Assembly: GCF_002117105.1 (NCBI RefSeq)
Contig: NZ_CP019343.1
Coordinates: forward strand, 682,001-746,000
Reading direction: 5' to 3'
Length of the DNA: 64,000 bases
From: Oceanicoccus sagamiensis
Lineage (GTDB): Bacteria > Pseudomonadota > Gammaproteobacteria > Pseudomonadales > Dasaniaceae
The notes below the pieces were generated by a model. That model did no database searches and was not told the DNA's origin. It saw only the letters and a program-made list of their open reading frames with translations. Within the stretch, counting starts at the first letter, position 1. Each line of letters begins with the position of its first letter. A program made the translations under genes and the position numbers. This document shows positions 55,302 to 63,846 of the stretch, piece after piece.

Positions 55302-56667
55302 AAGGCTCTTTAGGGCTGTAGATATAGAGTGAAGGTGTGTCACCGATATGCTGGGTGATTTCGCCGATTCTTGTAATCATTGACGGGTTTAATTTACTGC
55401 CTTTCGCTAATAATAGCCCACCATTGGCATTATGAAAGTCACGGCTTAGCACCATGCCCGGTTGCAGTTGTGCCGCTTCCAGACGCAACTCATTGATAGC
55501 GTGGCGGTCATTTTCGACCAGGTAGATCAGGGCCGCTACTGCCTCTGCTGCATACTGCTCGCCCTCACGTTGTGCAATCCAATTCACGGCATCAGTGATG
55601 GTTAAGGGTTCCGCCGTAATGGCACCATTAATCAGGGCAAGGTAGTCATTCACCACCGCCAGGATTTTAGCGGGCAGGCTAATCTCCTCAGCTACCAGCT
55701 TATGGGGGTAGCCTTTGCCGTTTAGCTGCTCTTTATGCATCAAGATAATATCGGAAGCCGCCGCTAAAAAAGGCTGAGAGCAGAGCAAATCATTGGCGAT
55801 CACCGGGTATTGCTGTAACTGTTTCTGCTGCTCTGGAGTCAGTGCCTCATAGGGAGTTTTGATCACACTATCGTCCAGCTCCAGCAGGCCGATATGGCGC
55901 AATTTGGCGGCAAAATGCAGTGCTTGCAAGTCTTCAATATCCAGCCCCAGAGACTGACCTATATCCAGCGCCAGACGACTGGCCTGGTCATCATCTTGAT
56001 AAAAATCCCCTAACCGCGACTTCATCAGAGTAAGGAATAACTCTACAAAATTATGGTAGCTTTGCTTTAAAGCATCGGTACGTGCCACCAACTGCCGATG
56101 GGTTTCTGTCAGTGCCAAAACGCCTTTTTCTACCTTGGCTTCGAGTTGCTGATTAAAGGATTTTAACTGTTCATTTTGGCTGCGCACGGTCGCCTGAAGG
56201 CTTTCGTTATGCTGTTTTAGATCCAGATAACTCAGGGTTTTATCCACCAGCTTGAGTAATTTTTCGTCGTTCCAGGGTTTTTGAATATACTGACTGATAC
56301 CGCCGGAGTTAATCGCATCAATCGTCGATTCGATATCAGAATAACCGGTTAATAATACCCGTTCAGTATCGGGATATTTTTCAGCAATATGCACTAATAG
56401 CTCTACCCCATTCATCCCCGGCATACGCACATCGGAAATAATCATATCGGGGCTATATTGCTCCATCATCAACAACGCTTCTTCACCAGAACTGGCCGTT
56501 ACCACCTGATAGTCTGCACCGTAAAATAAACGACGCAGGGCATTAAGCACATTTTTTTCATCGTCTACCAAGAGTAATGTTTGTTGATAGGTATCGCTAT
56601 CGTGCATCAGTTGTATCAATCCATAGTTCTCTGCAAGAGGTGTTACATCAGCTGTTACGGTATTCAT
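55279..56667 (-). CDS. Response regulator with degenerate HD-GYP domain (HnoD-like)
   Basis: A 462-residue protein: receiver domain with phospho-acceptor D79 (IISDVRMPG), a coiled coil (about 155-200), then an HD-GYP-type domain. The metal-binding HD pair is replaced by R257-H258 (KLRHIGLLEL), the next His is lost (QLQQYPVIANDLL), and HHER-x-GYP survives only as MHKEQLNGKGYP (310-321). It should therefore not hydrolyse cyclic di-GMP. In Shewanella the H-NOX circuit contains HnoD, a degenerate HD-GYP response regulator that acts by binding; this is the likely analogue. Confidence 0.85.
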   Translation of the reverse strand: MNTVTADVTPLAENYGLIQLMHDSDTYQQTLLLVDDEKNVLNALRRLFYGADYQVVTASSGEEALLMMEQYSPDMIISDVRMPGMNGVELLVHIAEKYPDTERVLLTGYSDIESTIDAINSGGISQYIQKPWNDEKLLKLVDKTLSYLDLKQHNESLQATVRSQNEQLKSFNQQLEAKVEKGVLALTETHRQLVARTDALKQSYHNFVELFLTLMKSRLGDFYQDDDQASRLALDIGQSLGLDIEDLQALHFAAKLRHIGLLELDDSVIKTPYEALTPEQQKQLQQYPVIANDLLCSQPFLAAASDIILMHKEQLNGKGYPHKLVAEEISLPAKILAVVNDYLALINGAITAEPLTITDAVNWIAQREGEQYAAEAVAALIYLVENDRHAINELRLEAAQLQPGMVLSRDFHNANGGLLLAKGSKLNPSMITRIGEITQHIGDTPSLYIYSPKEPYEISSDS

Positions 56668-56755
56668 GGCAATTGTCCTATTGTTTATTCACTCAATAGA
56701 CGTTTTGCAAGGTTCGCACCAGCGGTTATGCTTTTTTTCTCAATTTTCTCGCGTC

Positions 56756-58276
56756 TTATAACCACTCATCATTACTGGCAACAGGCAATGAAAGGGTAAA
56801 GGTTGTGCCCTGACCAACCACACTTTTTACATCAATACTGCCAAGGTGGTTTTCAACAATGCCAAAGGAGATCGACAAGCCGAGACCGGTGCCCTCCCCC
56901 ACTTCTTTGGTGGTAAAAAACGGGTCAAAGATATTTTTCAGATTTTCCTGCTCAATACCTGTGCCGGAATCTGCAATCGACAGGTCCACTCGATCATTGA
57001 TCAGTTTTGTAGTGATAGTAATGGTGCCGTCTTTTTCTATGGCCTGACCAGCATTAATTAACAAATTTAGTATCACCTGAACCAACTCACCGGCATTGCC
57101 ATTAATAACAGGAACATCCGCCAGGTTTTTCTCGATGGTTACAGTGTATTTTAATTCATTATGGGAAAGCTTTAACGCCTCTTCCACACAGTCATTAATT
57201 TGCAGTTCTGCCCATTTTTCATCAGAGGCTCTGGCAAACGATTTTAAACCAGAGACAATATTAATCACTCGACTAATACCCTGCTGGGTCTCTTCCAACA
57301 GCACATCGGTATCATTTAACAAATAATCAAGATCGTGTTTCTTCCAGTAATCACTGAGCCGCTGTAGCTTTTTATCGTCATCAGATGCATCAGCCAGCAA
57401 TTTCTCCAGCAATAAAAAACCTTGTTTATAGGCATCCTGATACTTGGTTAAGGTATTAACATTGCTTTTTATATAGCCCATCGGGTTATTAATTTCATGG
57501 GCAATACCCGATGACAACTGGCCTACTGATGCCATCTTTTCAGACTGAACCAATTGCTTTTGAGTGAGGTTGAGTTCATTAACCATTGATTTTAGCTGTG
57601 TGTAGTTGGCCTCTAGCTGCTCTTCGTTATAGCGATGTTCCACCAGATAACCCAGCTGCTTGGCACTGGAGGAAAATAACTCCAGATAATTACCGATCTG
57701 GGTACTTTCATTATTAGCAAATAAATACACAATCGCAGCAACATGGTTATTGGCGATAATAGGGATCACCATAACCCCCTCAAGGTTAAATTTTTCCATC
57801 ACTGCTCTGGCCTCCCCCTCGACCAAATCCAGGGGGTTCTCAATATATTTTTCTTGCCGTTCATAGATCACATCGACAACAACATCATTCAGAAAGTCGC
57901 CGACCAATATCTCATCAAACTGGGTGCCTAATGATTGCGTATCGGACAGACTATTATTGACATAGATAGGAGAGCGGAAATTGTCCCGACTCCGGTCATA
58001 GGGGAAGTAATCGAAAATACCAAAAGGTAAGCTGGCCATTGAGAGCATGCTATGGATAATATCTGGCAGCAGCTCACTGAGCTTGACCATTTCCTGAGAG
58101 TAACGGGATATCTGCAATAATAATGTTTTCTGTTTATATTCAGAAATCATTTTTTCATATTGCTTTTTTAACTGATCGTTAACCAGATACAACTCTCTCG
58201 AGGTATCTTCGAGCATTTTTTCAGCTATTTTCCGCGCTTTTTTTTCTCTTTCGTAGGACGCTTTATAATCAGGCAT
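56756..58276 (-). CDS. Cytoplasmic sensor histidine kinase, H-NOX partner (HnoK-like)
   Basis: A 506-residue soluble kinase. An N-terminal coiled coil (1-60), a GAF-like domain (about 65-210), a second coiled coil, the HisKA helix with phospho-acceptor H260 (SSGIAHEINNP) and an HATPase_c domain (LINAGQAI, DSGTGI, GEGTGLGLSI). No membrane segment. It begins 3 bp after the H-NOX gene, so it is almost surely the kinase controlled by that haem sensor. It can phosphorylate one or both downstream response regulators. Confidence 0.92.
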   Translation of the reverse strand: MPDYKASYEREKKARKIAEKMLEDTSRELYLVNDQLKKQYEKMISEYKQKTLLLQISRYSQEMVKLSELLPDIIHSMLSMASLPFGIFDYFPYDRSRDNFRSPIYVNNSLSDTQSLGTQFDEILVGDFLNDVVVDVIYERQEKYIENPLDLVEGEARAVMEKFNLEGVMVIPIIANNHVAAIVYLFANNESTQIGNYLELFSSSAKQLGYLVEHRYNEEQLEANYTQLKSMVNELNLTQKQLVQSEKMASVGQLSSGIAHEINNPMGYIKSNVNTLTKYQDAYKQGFLLLEKLLADASDDDKKLQRLSDYWKKHDLDYLLNDTDVLLEETQQGISRVINIVSGLKSFARASDEKWAELQINDCVEEALKLSHNELKYTVTIEKNLADVPVINGNAGELVQVILNLLINAGQAIEKDGTITITTKLINDRVDLSIADSGTGIEQENLKNIFDPFFTTKEVGEGTGLGLSISFGIVENHLGSIDVKSVVGQGTTFTLSLPVASNDEWL

Positions 58277-58279
58277 GTA

Positions 58280-58825
58280 TTACTCGGACAAATGGATACT
58301 GAGTACACAGTTTGTATGATCGTCGTGCATACACTGTTTATGCGCTACATCCACCGGCGTATTAAAATGCAGACCCGCCTGCTTAATTAAACCAATGGCT
58401 AAAAAGCATAATTTCCTGGGGGACTGATAAGACACATCCATATGATCACCCTGGTGCTCAAGTACCCTGATCTCCGGAGTTAAAGCATCAGGGTTAAGCT
58501 TTTGCACCTCCAGATGAATCACATCATCGATCGCCGACATAAACGACCACAGGTCGCTATAGCGGCTAATCGTAGCGGGCAAGGTGCCCATCAGATTGGG
58601 TAATAAATAATGACCAAAGTGCTCAATCAAAGCCGGGGCCGGGGTGCCGGTATGGGCTGACAACTGAGTAATCAGCTGCACCATCTCTTCGTCGGGGTAG
58701 GTTTTAACCGAGGTATAAATACCCTCACTGGCCAGTGATGACTGCTCAATAAGCAGCTCCCATACCTCCAAGCCAAATTCGTCTTCGACCATATCCTGAA
58801 ACAATGTATACACTATACCTTTCAC
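58280..58825 (-). CDS. H-NOX haem nitric-oxide/oxygen-binding sensor
   Basis: A 181-residue single-domain H-NOX. The haem-ligating His is H104 (AIDDVIHLEVQKL), and the propionate-binding Y-x-S-x-R motif is Y133-x-S135-x-R137 (SYQSPRK). Start is the GTG at 58825, which gives the family's usual MKGI beginning and has AAGGAG five bases upstream; the GTG two codons earlier fits less well. No distal-pocket Tyr of O2-binding H-NOX is evident, so NO is the expected ligand. First gene of the four-gene signalling operon. Confidence 0.93.
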   Translation of the reverse strand: MKGIVYTLFQDMVEDEFGLEVWELLIEQSSLASEGIYTSVKTYPDEEMVQLITQLSAHTGTPAPALIEHFGHYLLPNLMGTLPATISRYSDLWSFMSAIDDVIHLEVQKLNPDALTPEIRVLEHQGDHMDVSYQSPRKLCFLAIGLIKQAGLHFNTPVDVAHKQCMHDDHTNCVLSIHLSE

Positions 58826-58875
58826 AAGCACTCCTTCTTACGATAAGACTTAGTATGGCACATGAAGGCCAATCC

Positions 58876-58951
58876 GTAGGGTGGATTATAATCCACTGCT
58901 GTCTCCCAATTTTGCATAGGCTGGGAACCGGAGGATTGCAACCCACCCTAC
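58876..58951. repeat. REP-like doublet, copy 9 (degenerate right arm)
   Basis: Left arm from 58876 with a slightly altered inner end (ATCCACTG); right arm reads GGAGGATTGCAACCCACCC. It lies upstream of the H-NOX operon and of the divergent SDR operon. Confidence 0.85.
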
Positions 58952-58996
58952 TTCTGCCAGATATGTGAATATGTCCGAATGCATTGACCACCACCA

Positions 58997-59014
58997 ATGT
59001 TAACGTGTTAACAT
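58997..59014. promoter_or_regulatory. GTTAAC operator, copy 1 (TetR-type)
   Basis: ATGTTAAC-GT-GTTAACAT, perfect 8-bp arms, 48 bp before the SDR start. A related site lies between the TetR gene and the ABM-P450 operon (61813-61830). A TTGACC hexamer overlaps its left side; the -10 is not clear. Confidence 0.65.
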
Positions 59015-59061
59015 GACTTATATACGTTATCACACCACTTTATCTACACAGGAATAAACCA

Positions 59062-59964
59062 ATGCCTGATGAAACCCTAAAACGCGTCTTAGTTGCCGGA
59101 GCCACCGGCTATTTAGGCAAATTTGCCGTACAAGCTTATAAGCAGGCTGGCTATCATGTGCGAGTGCTTACCCGCAGCGAAGAACGCCTACACGAAGCAG
59201 GCCCATTTACCGCCCCAGCCCTGAGCAAAGCGGATTATGACGAGGTGTTTGTTGGTGAAATTACTAAACCTGAAACGCTAACAGGCATGCTGGACGATAT
59301 TGATGTAGTGTTCTCCTGTGTTGGCATCTCCAGACAGCGAGATGGCCTGACCTTTGAGCAGGTGGACTACCAGTGCAATAAAAACCTGATTGACCTCTGC
59401 GAACAGTCTACTGTTAAGCGCTTTACCTATGTCTCTATGCAGGGTGCGGAAAATATTATGCAACTGGCCATTACTCAGGCCCATGAAAAGGTGGTTGATG
59501 CTTTAAAAGCCTCCTCAATCGACTATCGTATTGTGCGCCCCTGTGGTTACTTCTCGGATATGGGTGCCATTTACGATATGGCAAAAAGCGGCCGAGCGTT
59601 TTTAGTTGGCCCAGGCAATAATAAAATGAACCCCATCCATGGCCGTGACCTGGCCAAAGCCTGTGTTGAGATTACCGAGGGCGACGAACTGCAAGCCGAA
59701 GTGGGCGGCCCAGATATTATGACTCAGCGTGAAGCGGTAGAAATGTGCTTTGAGGTGGTGGGCAAACCGGCAAAAATTCACGCCATCCCTATGTGGCTTG
59801 CCTGGGGCGTGGTTAAATTTATCCGGCTATTATCAAACCAGTTTGGCGATCTGGCAGAATTTATTGTCACCGCCGGTGAAATCGATGGTGTTGGCCCCAA
59901 ACGTGGCACCACAAGCTTACGTAGCTATTTTGAAAACTTACATGCGGGCAAAACTGACGCATAA
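59062..59964 (+). CDS. NAD(P)-binding atypical SDR (NmrA/UOG-like)
   Basis: A 300-residue protein with VLVAGATGYLGKFAVQAYKQAG as the nucleotide-binding motif (9-30), VRVLTRSEERL, VFSCVGIS and YRIVRPCGYFSDMG. The family includes isoflavone-reductase-like, NmrA-like and NADH dehydrogenase subunit-type SDRs. First gene of the operon with 59991; a GTTAAC operator lies in its promoter. AGGA precedes the ATG. Substrate unknown. Confidence 0.8.
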   Translation: MPDETLKRVLVAGATGYLGKFAVQAYKQAGYHVRVLTRSEERLHEAGPFTAPALSKADYDEVFVGEITKPETLTGMLDDIDVVFSCVGISRQRDGLTFEQVDYQCNKNLIDLCEQSTVKRFTYVSMQGAENIMQLAITQAHEKVVDALKASSIDYRIVRPCGYFSDMGAIYDMAKSGRAFLVGPGNNKMNPIHGRDLAKACVEITEGDELQAEVGGPDIMTQREAVEMCFEVVGKPAKIHAIPMWLAWGVVKFIRLLSNQFGDLAEFIVTAGEIDGVGPKRGTTSLRSYFENLHAGKTDA

Positions 59965-59990
59965 ATATCATTGATAAAAAGAGCACCATT

Positions 59991-61037
59991 ATGGCGTATA
60001 AAATTATTCAGTGGGCCACCGGCAATGTAGGTAGCCAGGTCATCAAAGCGATTGCACAGCGCAGCGATTTAAAGCTAAAAGGCCTGTTTGTCTATAGCGA
60101 GAGCAAGGTTGGTATGGATGCAGGCACCTTGGTAGGTATTGAAAAGCTTGGCGTTAAGGCCACCAACGATATCGATAAGATTCTCGCTATGGATGCGGAC
60201 TGCGTTGTTCACACGCCCTTGCCGTCACTGGTGTTTGGTGACGACCCCGGTGCTGACCTCGATGTTATTTGCGCTCTTTTAGCCTCGGGAAAGAATGTTA
60301 TTTCTACCGTAGGTTACATGTACCCGAAGGTTTACGGTAAAAAATTAATGAACCGAATCCAAGCCGCCTGCCGTCGTGGCGGCAGTAGCTTTCACGGCAC
60401 TGGAGCCAATCCCGGCTGGTTAGGGGATTTAATCCCGCTGACATTGTCCTCTTTATCTAACCGTATCGATCAAATTCATATTCAGGAAATTTCTCATTTC
60501 GAGCACTACGCCTCGCCGGAAATTATTTGTGACAATATGGGTTTTGGTAAAACCCCAAAAGCCTATAAAGCGCAGAATGCGCGATATTCCTCCTGGCTAA
60601 ATGGCCTATTTGAAGAAAGCGTGCAAATGGTAGCGGATGGTATTGGCCTTAAACTGGATAACATCACCGCAAAATCCAAACAGATTTTAGCCCCTGAAGA
60701 TTTGACGGTAGCGGCAGGCCCCATTAAAAAAGGTACCGTTGCTGGCCAGCACTGGGAATGGGCGGGTATTAGCAAGGGTAAAAAGCGCATTGTCCACGAA
60801 ACGATTTGGCGGGTGCATGACAGTATTGCCGATCAATGGCCAAGGGGTGTTCACTCCATCACGATTAAAGGCCATCCCAAGCTGTATCTGGAATTTGGTG
60901 AAAACTGGAATGACGACCTTGGCAGCGCCACATCCATTCACGCGGTTAACTCCATCCCCTATGTGGTGGAAGCTAGCTGCGGCGTACAAACCTTTTTAGA
61001 CTTGCCCTGGATTATGGGCCGCGGCGCGGCGCAATAA
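59991..61037 (+). CDS. DapB-like NAD(P)-dependent oxidoreductase (2,4-diaminopentanoate dehydrogenase-like)
   Basis: A 348-residue protein with a dihydrodipicolinate-reductase-type N-terminal Rossmann domain (KIIQWATGNVGSQVIKAIAQRSDLKL), followed by CVVHTPL and GKNVISTVGYMYP. The C-terminal half resembles the amine/imine dehydrogenase-like proteins often found beside P450s in catabolic clusters of actinobacteria and sphingomonads. 26 bp after the SDR gene, so co-transcribed. Confidence 0.75.
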   Translation: MAYKIIQWATGNVGSQVIKAIAQRSDLKLKGLFVYSESKVGMDAGTLVGIEKLGVKATNDIDKILAMDADCVVHTPLPSLVFGDDPGADLDVICALLASGKNVISTVGYMYPKVYGKKLMNRIQAACRRGGSSFHGTGANPGWLGDLIPLTLSSLSNRIDQIHIQEISHFEHYASPEIICDNMGFGKTPKAYKAQNARYSSWLNGLFEESVQMVADGIGLKLDNITAKSKQILAPEDLTVAAGPIKKGTVAGQHWEWAGISKGKKRIVHETIWRVHDSIADQWPRGVHSITIKGHPKLYLEFGENWNDDLGSATSIHAVNSIPYVVEASCGVQTFLDLPWIMGRGAAQ

Positions 61038-61044
61038 CGGCTAT

Positions 61045-61740
61045 TTATTCGCCCACCTTGCCCGGTGTGCGATTTAAACGGGGGTTATGCTGCCGGCGAG
61101 ACTGCCCCTGAGTATGCTGCGCCCGCAGAGTAAACACCGTATGGGTTTCACCCCGACAAGAGGCCAGCATTAGCAGCGCAACACTATAACCAAAGGCCGC
61201 TAAAAAGCCGTCTGTTGACAGATCGCCGCCACAGAACTCCATGGCAGAAATAATACATTGTGCTGCCAGACGCTCAGCCAGTATGTCTTGATCGACCCAG
61301 TCGTGCAGATCACCGCTGGCAGCAATTTCACTTAAGCCCTGACGCAGGTAATAGGTAATGGACTCGGTAATATCCCAACCCAATCTGGCACCAAAGTCAG
61401 AGCTCATAAACAGCGCGAACAGCTGCTGGTTATACTCAGGCATATCGGCAATGGTTTTACCGCACAGATCCACAATGGCCAACACCCGCTCAGCGCCTTG
61501 CAGGCCGCTATTTTCCAATTGCTCACCTAATACCTGGGTATCAAAAAACGAGCGAATCGCCTCGACTAATAGCTGTTCTTTACTGCCAAAGCCACGGTAC
61601 AGCGTAGGTACAGATACCCGACAAGCCTCGGCTAAATCCCGGATAGTCAGCTCCATAACGCCCTTTTCGACAATACACTGGCGTACGGTATCGAGGATTT
61701 TTTCACGGCGCTCTAAAGCCTGTTGTTCCACTAAATTCAT
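61045..61740 (-). CDS. TetR-family regulator 2
   Basis: A 231-residue regulator with the HTH GVMELTIRDLAEACRVSVPTLYRGFGSKEQLL (about 24-56). The rest is a ligand-binding helical domain. It is divergent from the ABM-P450 operon, with a GTTAAC operator in the shared 132-bp gap and a second upstream of 59062, so it probably represses both catabolic units and itself. Confidence 0.9.
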   Translation of the reverse strand: MNLVEQQALERREKILDTVRQCIVEKGVMELTIRDLAEACRVSVPTLYRGFGSKEQLLVEAIRSFFDTQVLGEQLENSGLQGAERVLAIVDLCGKTIADMPEYNQQLFALFMSSDFGARLGWDITESITYYLRQGLSEIAASGDLHDWVDQDILAERLAAQCIISAMEFCGGDLSTDGFLAAFGYSVALLMLASCRGETHTVFTLRAQHTQGQSRRQHNPRLNRTPGKVGE

Positions 61741-61812
61741 CGCTTTTCCTCATCAGTCAGCTAACGGGGCAACCATAGCATATTAATAACACATTGATAA
61801 TTAATTAACATG

Positions 61813-61830
61813 ACGTTAACATGTTAACAT
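61813..61830. promoter_or_regulatory. GTTAAC operator, copy 2 (TetR-type)
   Basis: ACGTTAACATGTTAACAT: two GTTAAC units with the same 8-bp period as copy 1, plus a further ATTAACAT half-site just left. It lies in the divergent TetR/ABM promoter. Confidence 0.65.
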
Positions 61831-61872
61831 TCAATAAATACTAGCAATCATCGCGTTTTAAGGGGTACAGAT

Positions 61873-62277
61873 ATGGCCACTCTTTGGTGTCACATTGAAA
61901 TTAACGAAGGTAAAGAGCAAGACTTTGAAGCGGTCATGAAAGAGATGTACCGCAGAACCCATGCCGAAGAGCCTAACTGCGTGCGCTATGAGTACTTCCG
62001 CGCTGCCAAGCCCAACAAATATTACTGCCTGCTGAGCTTTACCGATACCGTGGCTTTTTGGGAGCATCAGGCCAGTGACTACCATGAAGGCTTTGATTTT
62101 GCCGCGATGATTAAATCCCTGGAGATGGAATGGGTAGACCCGGTAGAAGATGGCAGCCCGCTGATACCCACCGTATCCACCGACCTGCCCAAAGGTGCCA
62201 GTGACCCGGTGAAAGGGGCCTCAGAGCTCTATACCGTGGTTATTCAAAACTGGTGGTTACAGCACCGTAAAGCATAA
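61873..62277 (+). CDS. ABM-domain (antibiotic biosynthesis monooxygenase-like) protein
   Basis: A 134-residue dimeric alpha/beta-barrel protein: LWCHIEINEGKEQDFEAVMKEM then EEPNCVRYEYFRAAKPNKYYCLLSFTDTVAFWEHQ, the ABM pattern. Such proteins act as small cofactor-free oxygenases, isomerases or haem-degrading enzymes. It is 18 bp before the P450 gene. Specific reaction unknown. Confidence 0.8.
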   Translation: MATLWCHIEINEGKEQDFEAVMKEMYRRTHAEEPNCVRYEYFRAAKPNKYYCLLSFTDTVAFWEHQASDYHEGFDFAAMIKSLEMEWVDPVEDGSPLIPTVSTDLPKGASDPVKGASELYTVVIQNWWLQHRKA

Positions 62278-62295
62278 CTGGAAGAAGGTATTACC

Positions 62296-63537
62296 ATGGC
62301 GACTAAACCCGACACTATTAATCTGCTGGACCCGGCAGTACAGGAAGATTGGTACCCCTCCTATTCGCAATTACAGGAACAAGCACCGATCTGTTTTATG
62401 CCGGATCTGAATATGTACTTCGTCAGTAAATACAGCGATGTGCATTATATTGTTCGCCACCCGGAAATTTTTACCAATCAGGGCGGAGTGGTTTCTACTG
62501 AGCCTCTGGTGACAGACCCGGAAGCCCGTGCGATTTATAAAGAGCATGGCTTCGATAGAATGTTCCCTCTGTCGCTGGACCCGCCACACCATAGAAAATA
62601 CCGCAAAATGATTGATAGCGCGCTGTCACGCAACGGCGTGCGCAAACATGAGCCCTTTATTCATAAGGTTGTCGACCAGCTAATCGATCAGTGGATTGAT
62701 AAGGGCCAGGTAGAATTTATTGCCGAGTTCTGCGACCCCTTACCCCGCATGGTTATCTGCACATTACTAGGCTTACCGATTGAAGATATTCCGCAACTGA
62801 TAATCTGGTCCACCGCCTGGGTCAGGGTATGGGAAGGGGAATTAAGCAAAGAAGACCAACTCGATGTCGCCCGCAAAGGGGTAGAGTTCCAAAACTATAT
62901 TATTGAAAAAGTCCGTGAAAAACGGGCCGAGCCACAGGATGATTTAATCTCTGAACTGGCTAACGCCAGCTTTGAGGGAGAACGCCCACTCACAGATGCT
63001 GAAATTATTTCAATGATCGATCATTTGTTTATTGGCGGCAATGAAACCACTACCTTCGCTATTGCCTCGGGGATGTGGCTGTTGCTTAGCAACCCGGAGC
63101 AACTGGCAAAAGTTCGCGCAGACCGTTCATTAATCAAGAATATGGTGGAAGAGATTTTAAGATTGGAATCGCCCACCCAGGGCATGCCCAAAATCACCGT
63201 TGAAGATGTTGAACTCTCTGGCGTAAAAATTCCTAAGGGCTCCATCGTGCATGTGCGCTATGCCGCCGCCAACCGCGACCCCGACAAATTTGAATGCCCG
63301 CATGCCATGGATGTGACCCGTAAAAGTGCCGGTTCACATATGGCTTTTTCCCAGTCTATTCATAGCTGCCCGGGTGCTACCCTATCAAGGGTAGAAATTG
63401 CCATTGCCTTTGAGCACCTGTTGGACCGACTGGATGATCTTGAATTTACCCCGGATAAAAATGATTTTGCCCATTTACCCGGCTTTGTTCTAAGGGCATT
63501 AAAATCGCTAACGATCAACTTTAGCAAAGTCTCTTAA
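62296..63537 (+). CDS. Cytochrome P450 with atypical haem loop
   Basis: A 413-residue soluble bacterial P450. I-helix FIGGNETTTF (246-254, with the acidic-Thr pair), E286-x2-R289 (EEILRL), and haem-ligand Cys358 in MAFSQSIHSCPGATLSRVE. The usual FG-x-G-x-H-x-C-x-G reads FSQSIHSCPG, so both early glycines are Ser. AAGAAGG precedes the ATG. Co-transcribed with the ABM gene and probably controlled by TetR 2. Needs ferredoxin and reductase, not seen here. The last 36 nt belong to a tandem repeat that continues downstream. Confidence 0.92.
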   Translation: MATKPDTINLLDPAVQEDWYPSYSQLQEQAPICFMPDLNMYFVSKYSDVHYIVRHPEIFTNQGGVVSTEPLVTDPEARAIYKEHGFDRMFPLSLDPPHHRKYRKMIDSALSRNGVRKHEPFIHKVVDQLIDQWIDKGQVEFIAEFCDPLPRMVICTLLGLPIEDIPQLIIWSTAWVRVWEGELSKEDQLDVARKGVEFQNYIIEKVREKRAEPQDDLISELANASFEGERPLTDAEIISMIDHLFIGGNETTTFAIASGMWLLLSNPEQLAKVRADRSLIKNMVEEILRLESPTQGMPKITVEDVELSGVKIPKGSIVHVRYAAANRDPDKFECPHAMDVTRKSAGSHMAFSQSIHSCPGATLSRVEIAIAFEHLLDRLDDLEFTPDKNDFAHLPGFVLRALKSLTINFSKVS

Positions 63538-63633
63538 CTCGCCCCCCTAATAACCGGCCTGCTGGGTGGGTGTCACTCACTGTGGTCTCATCGTTCTTTT
63601 ATAGGCTGGGAACAAGCTGCACTGGGCTAACCC

Positions 63634-63704
63634 GTAGGGTGGATTATAATCCACCGGTACAGGCTAGCTCATCGCTGGGCCTGGTGGATTATAATCCACC
63701 CTAC
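63634..63704. repeat. REP-like doublet, copy 10
   Basis: Inside tandem-repeat unit 1; both arms with the TATAAT centre and GTAGG/CCTAC ends. Confidence 0.9.
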
Positions 63705-63846
63705 GATACCGGATGAAATCGCTAACGATCAACTTTAGCAAAGTCTCTTAACTCGCCCCTCTAATAACCGGCCTGTTGGGTGGGTGTCACTCACTGTGGT
63801 CTCATCGTTCTTTATAGTCTGGGAACAAGCTGCACTGGGCTAACCC

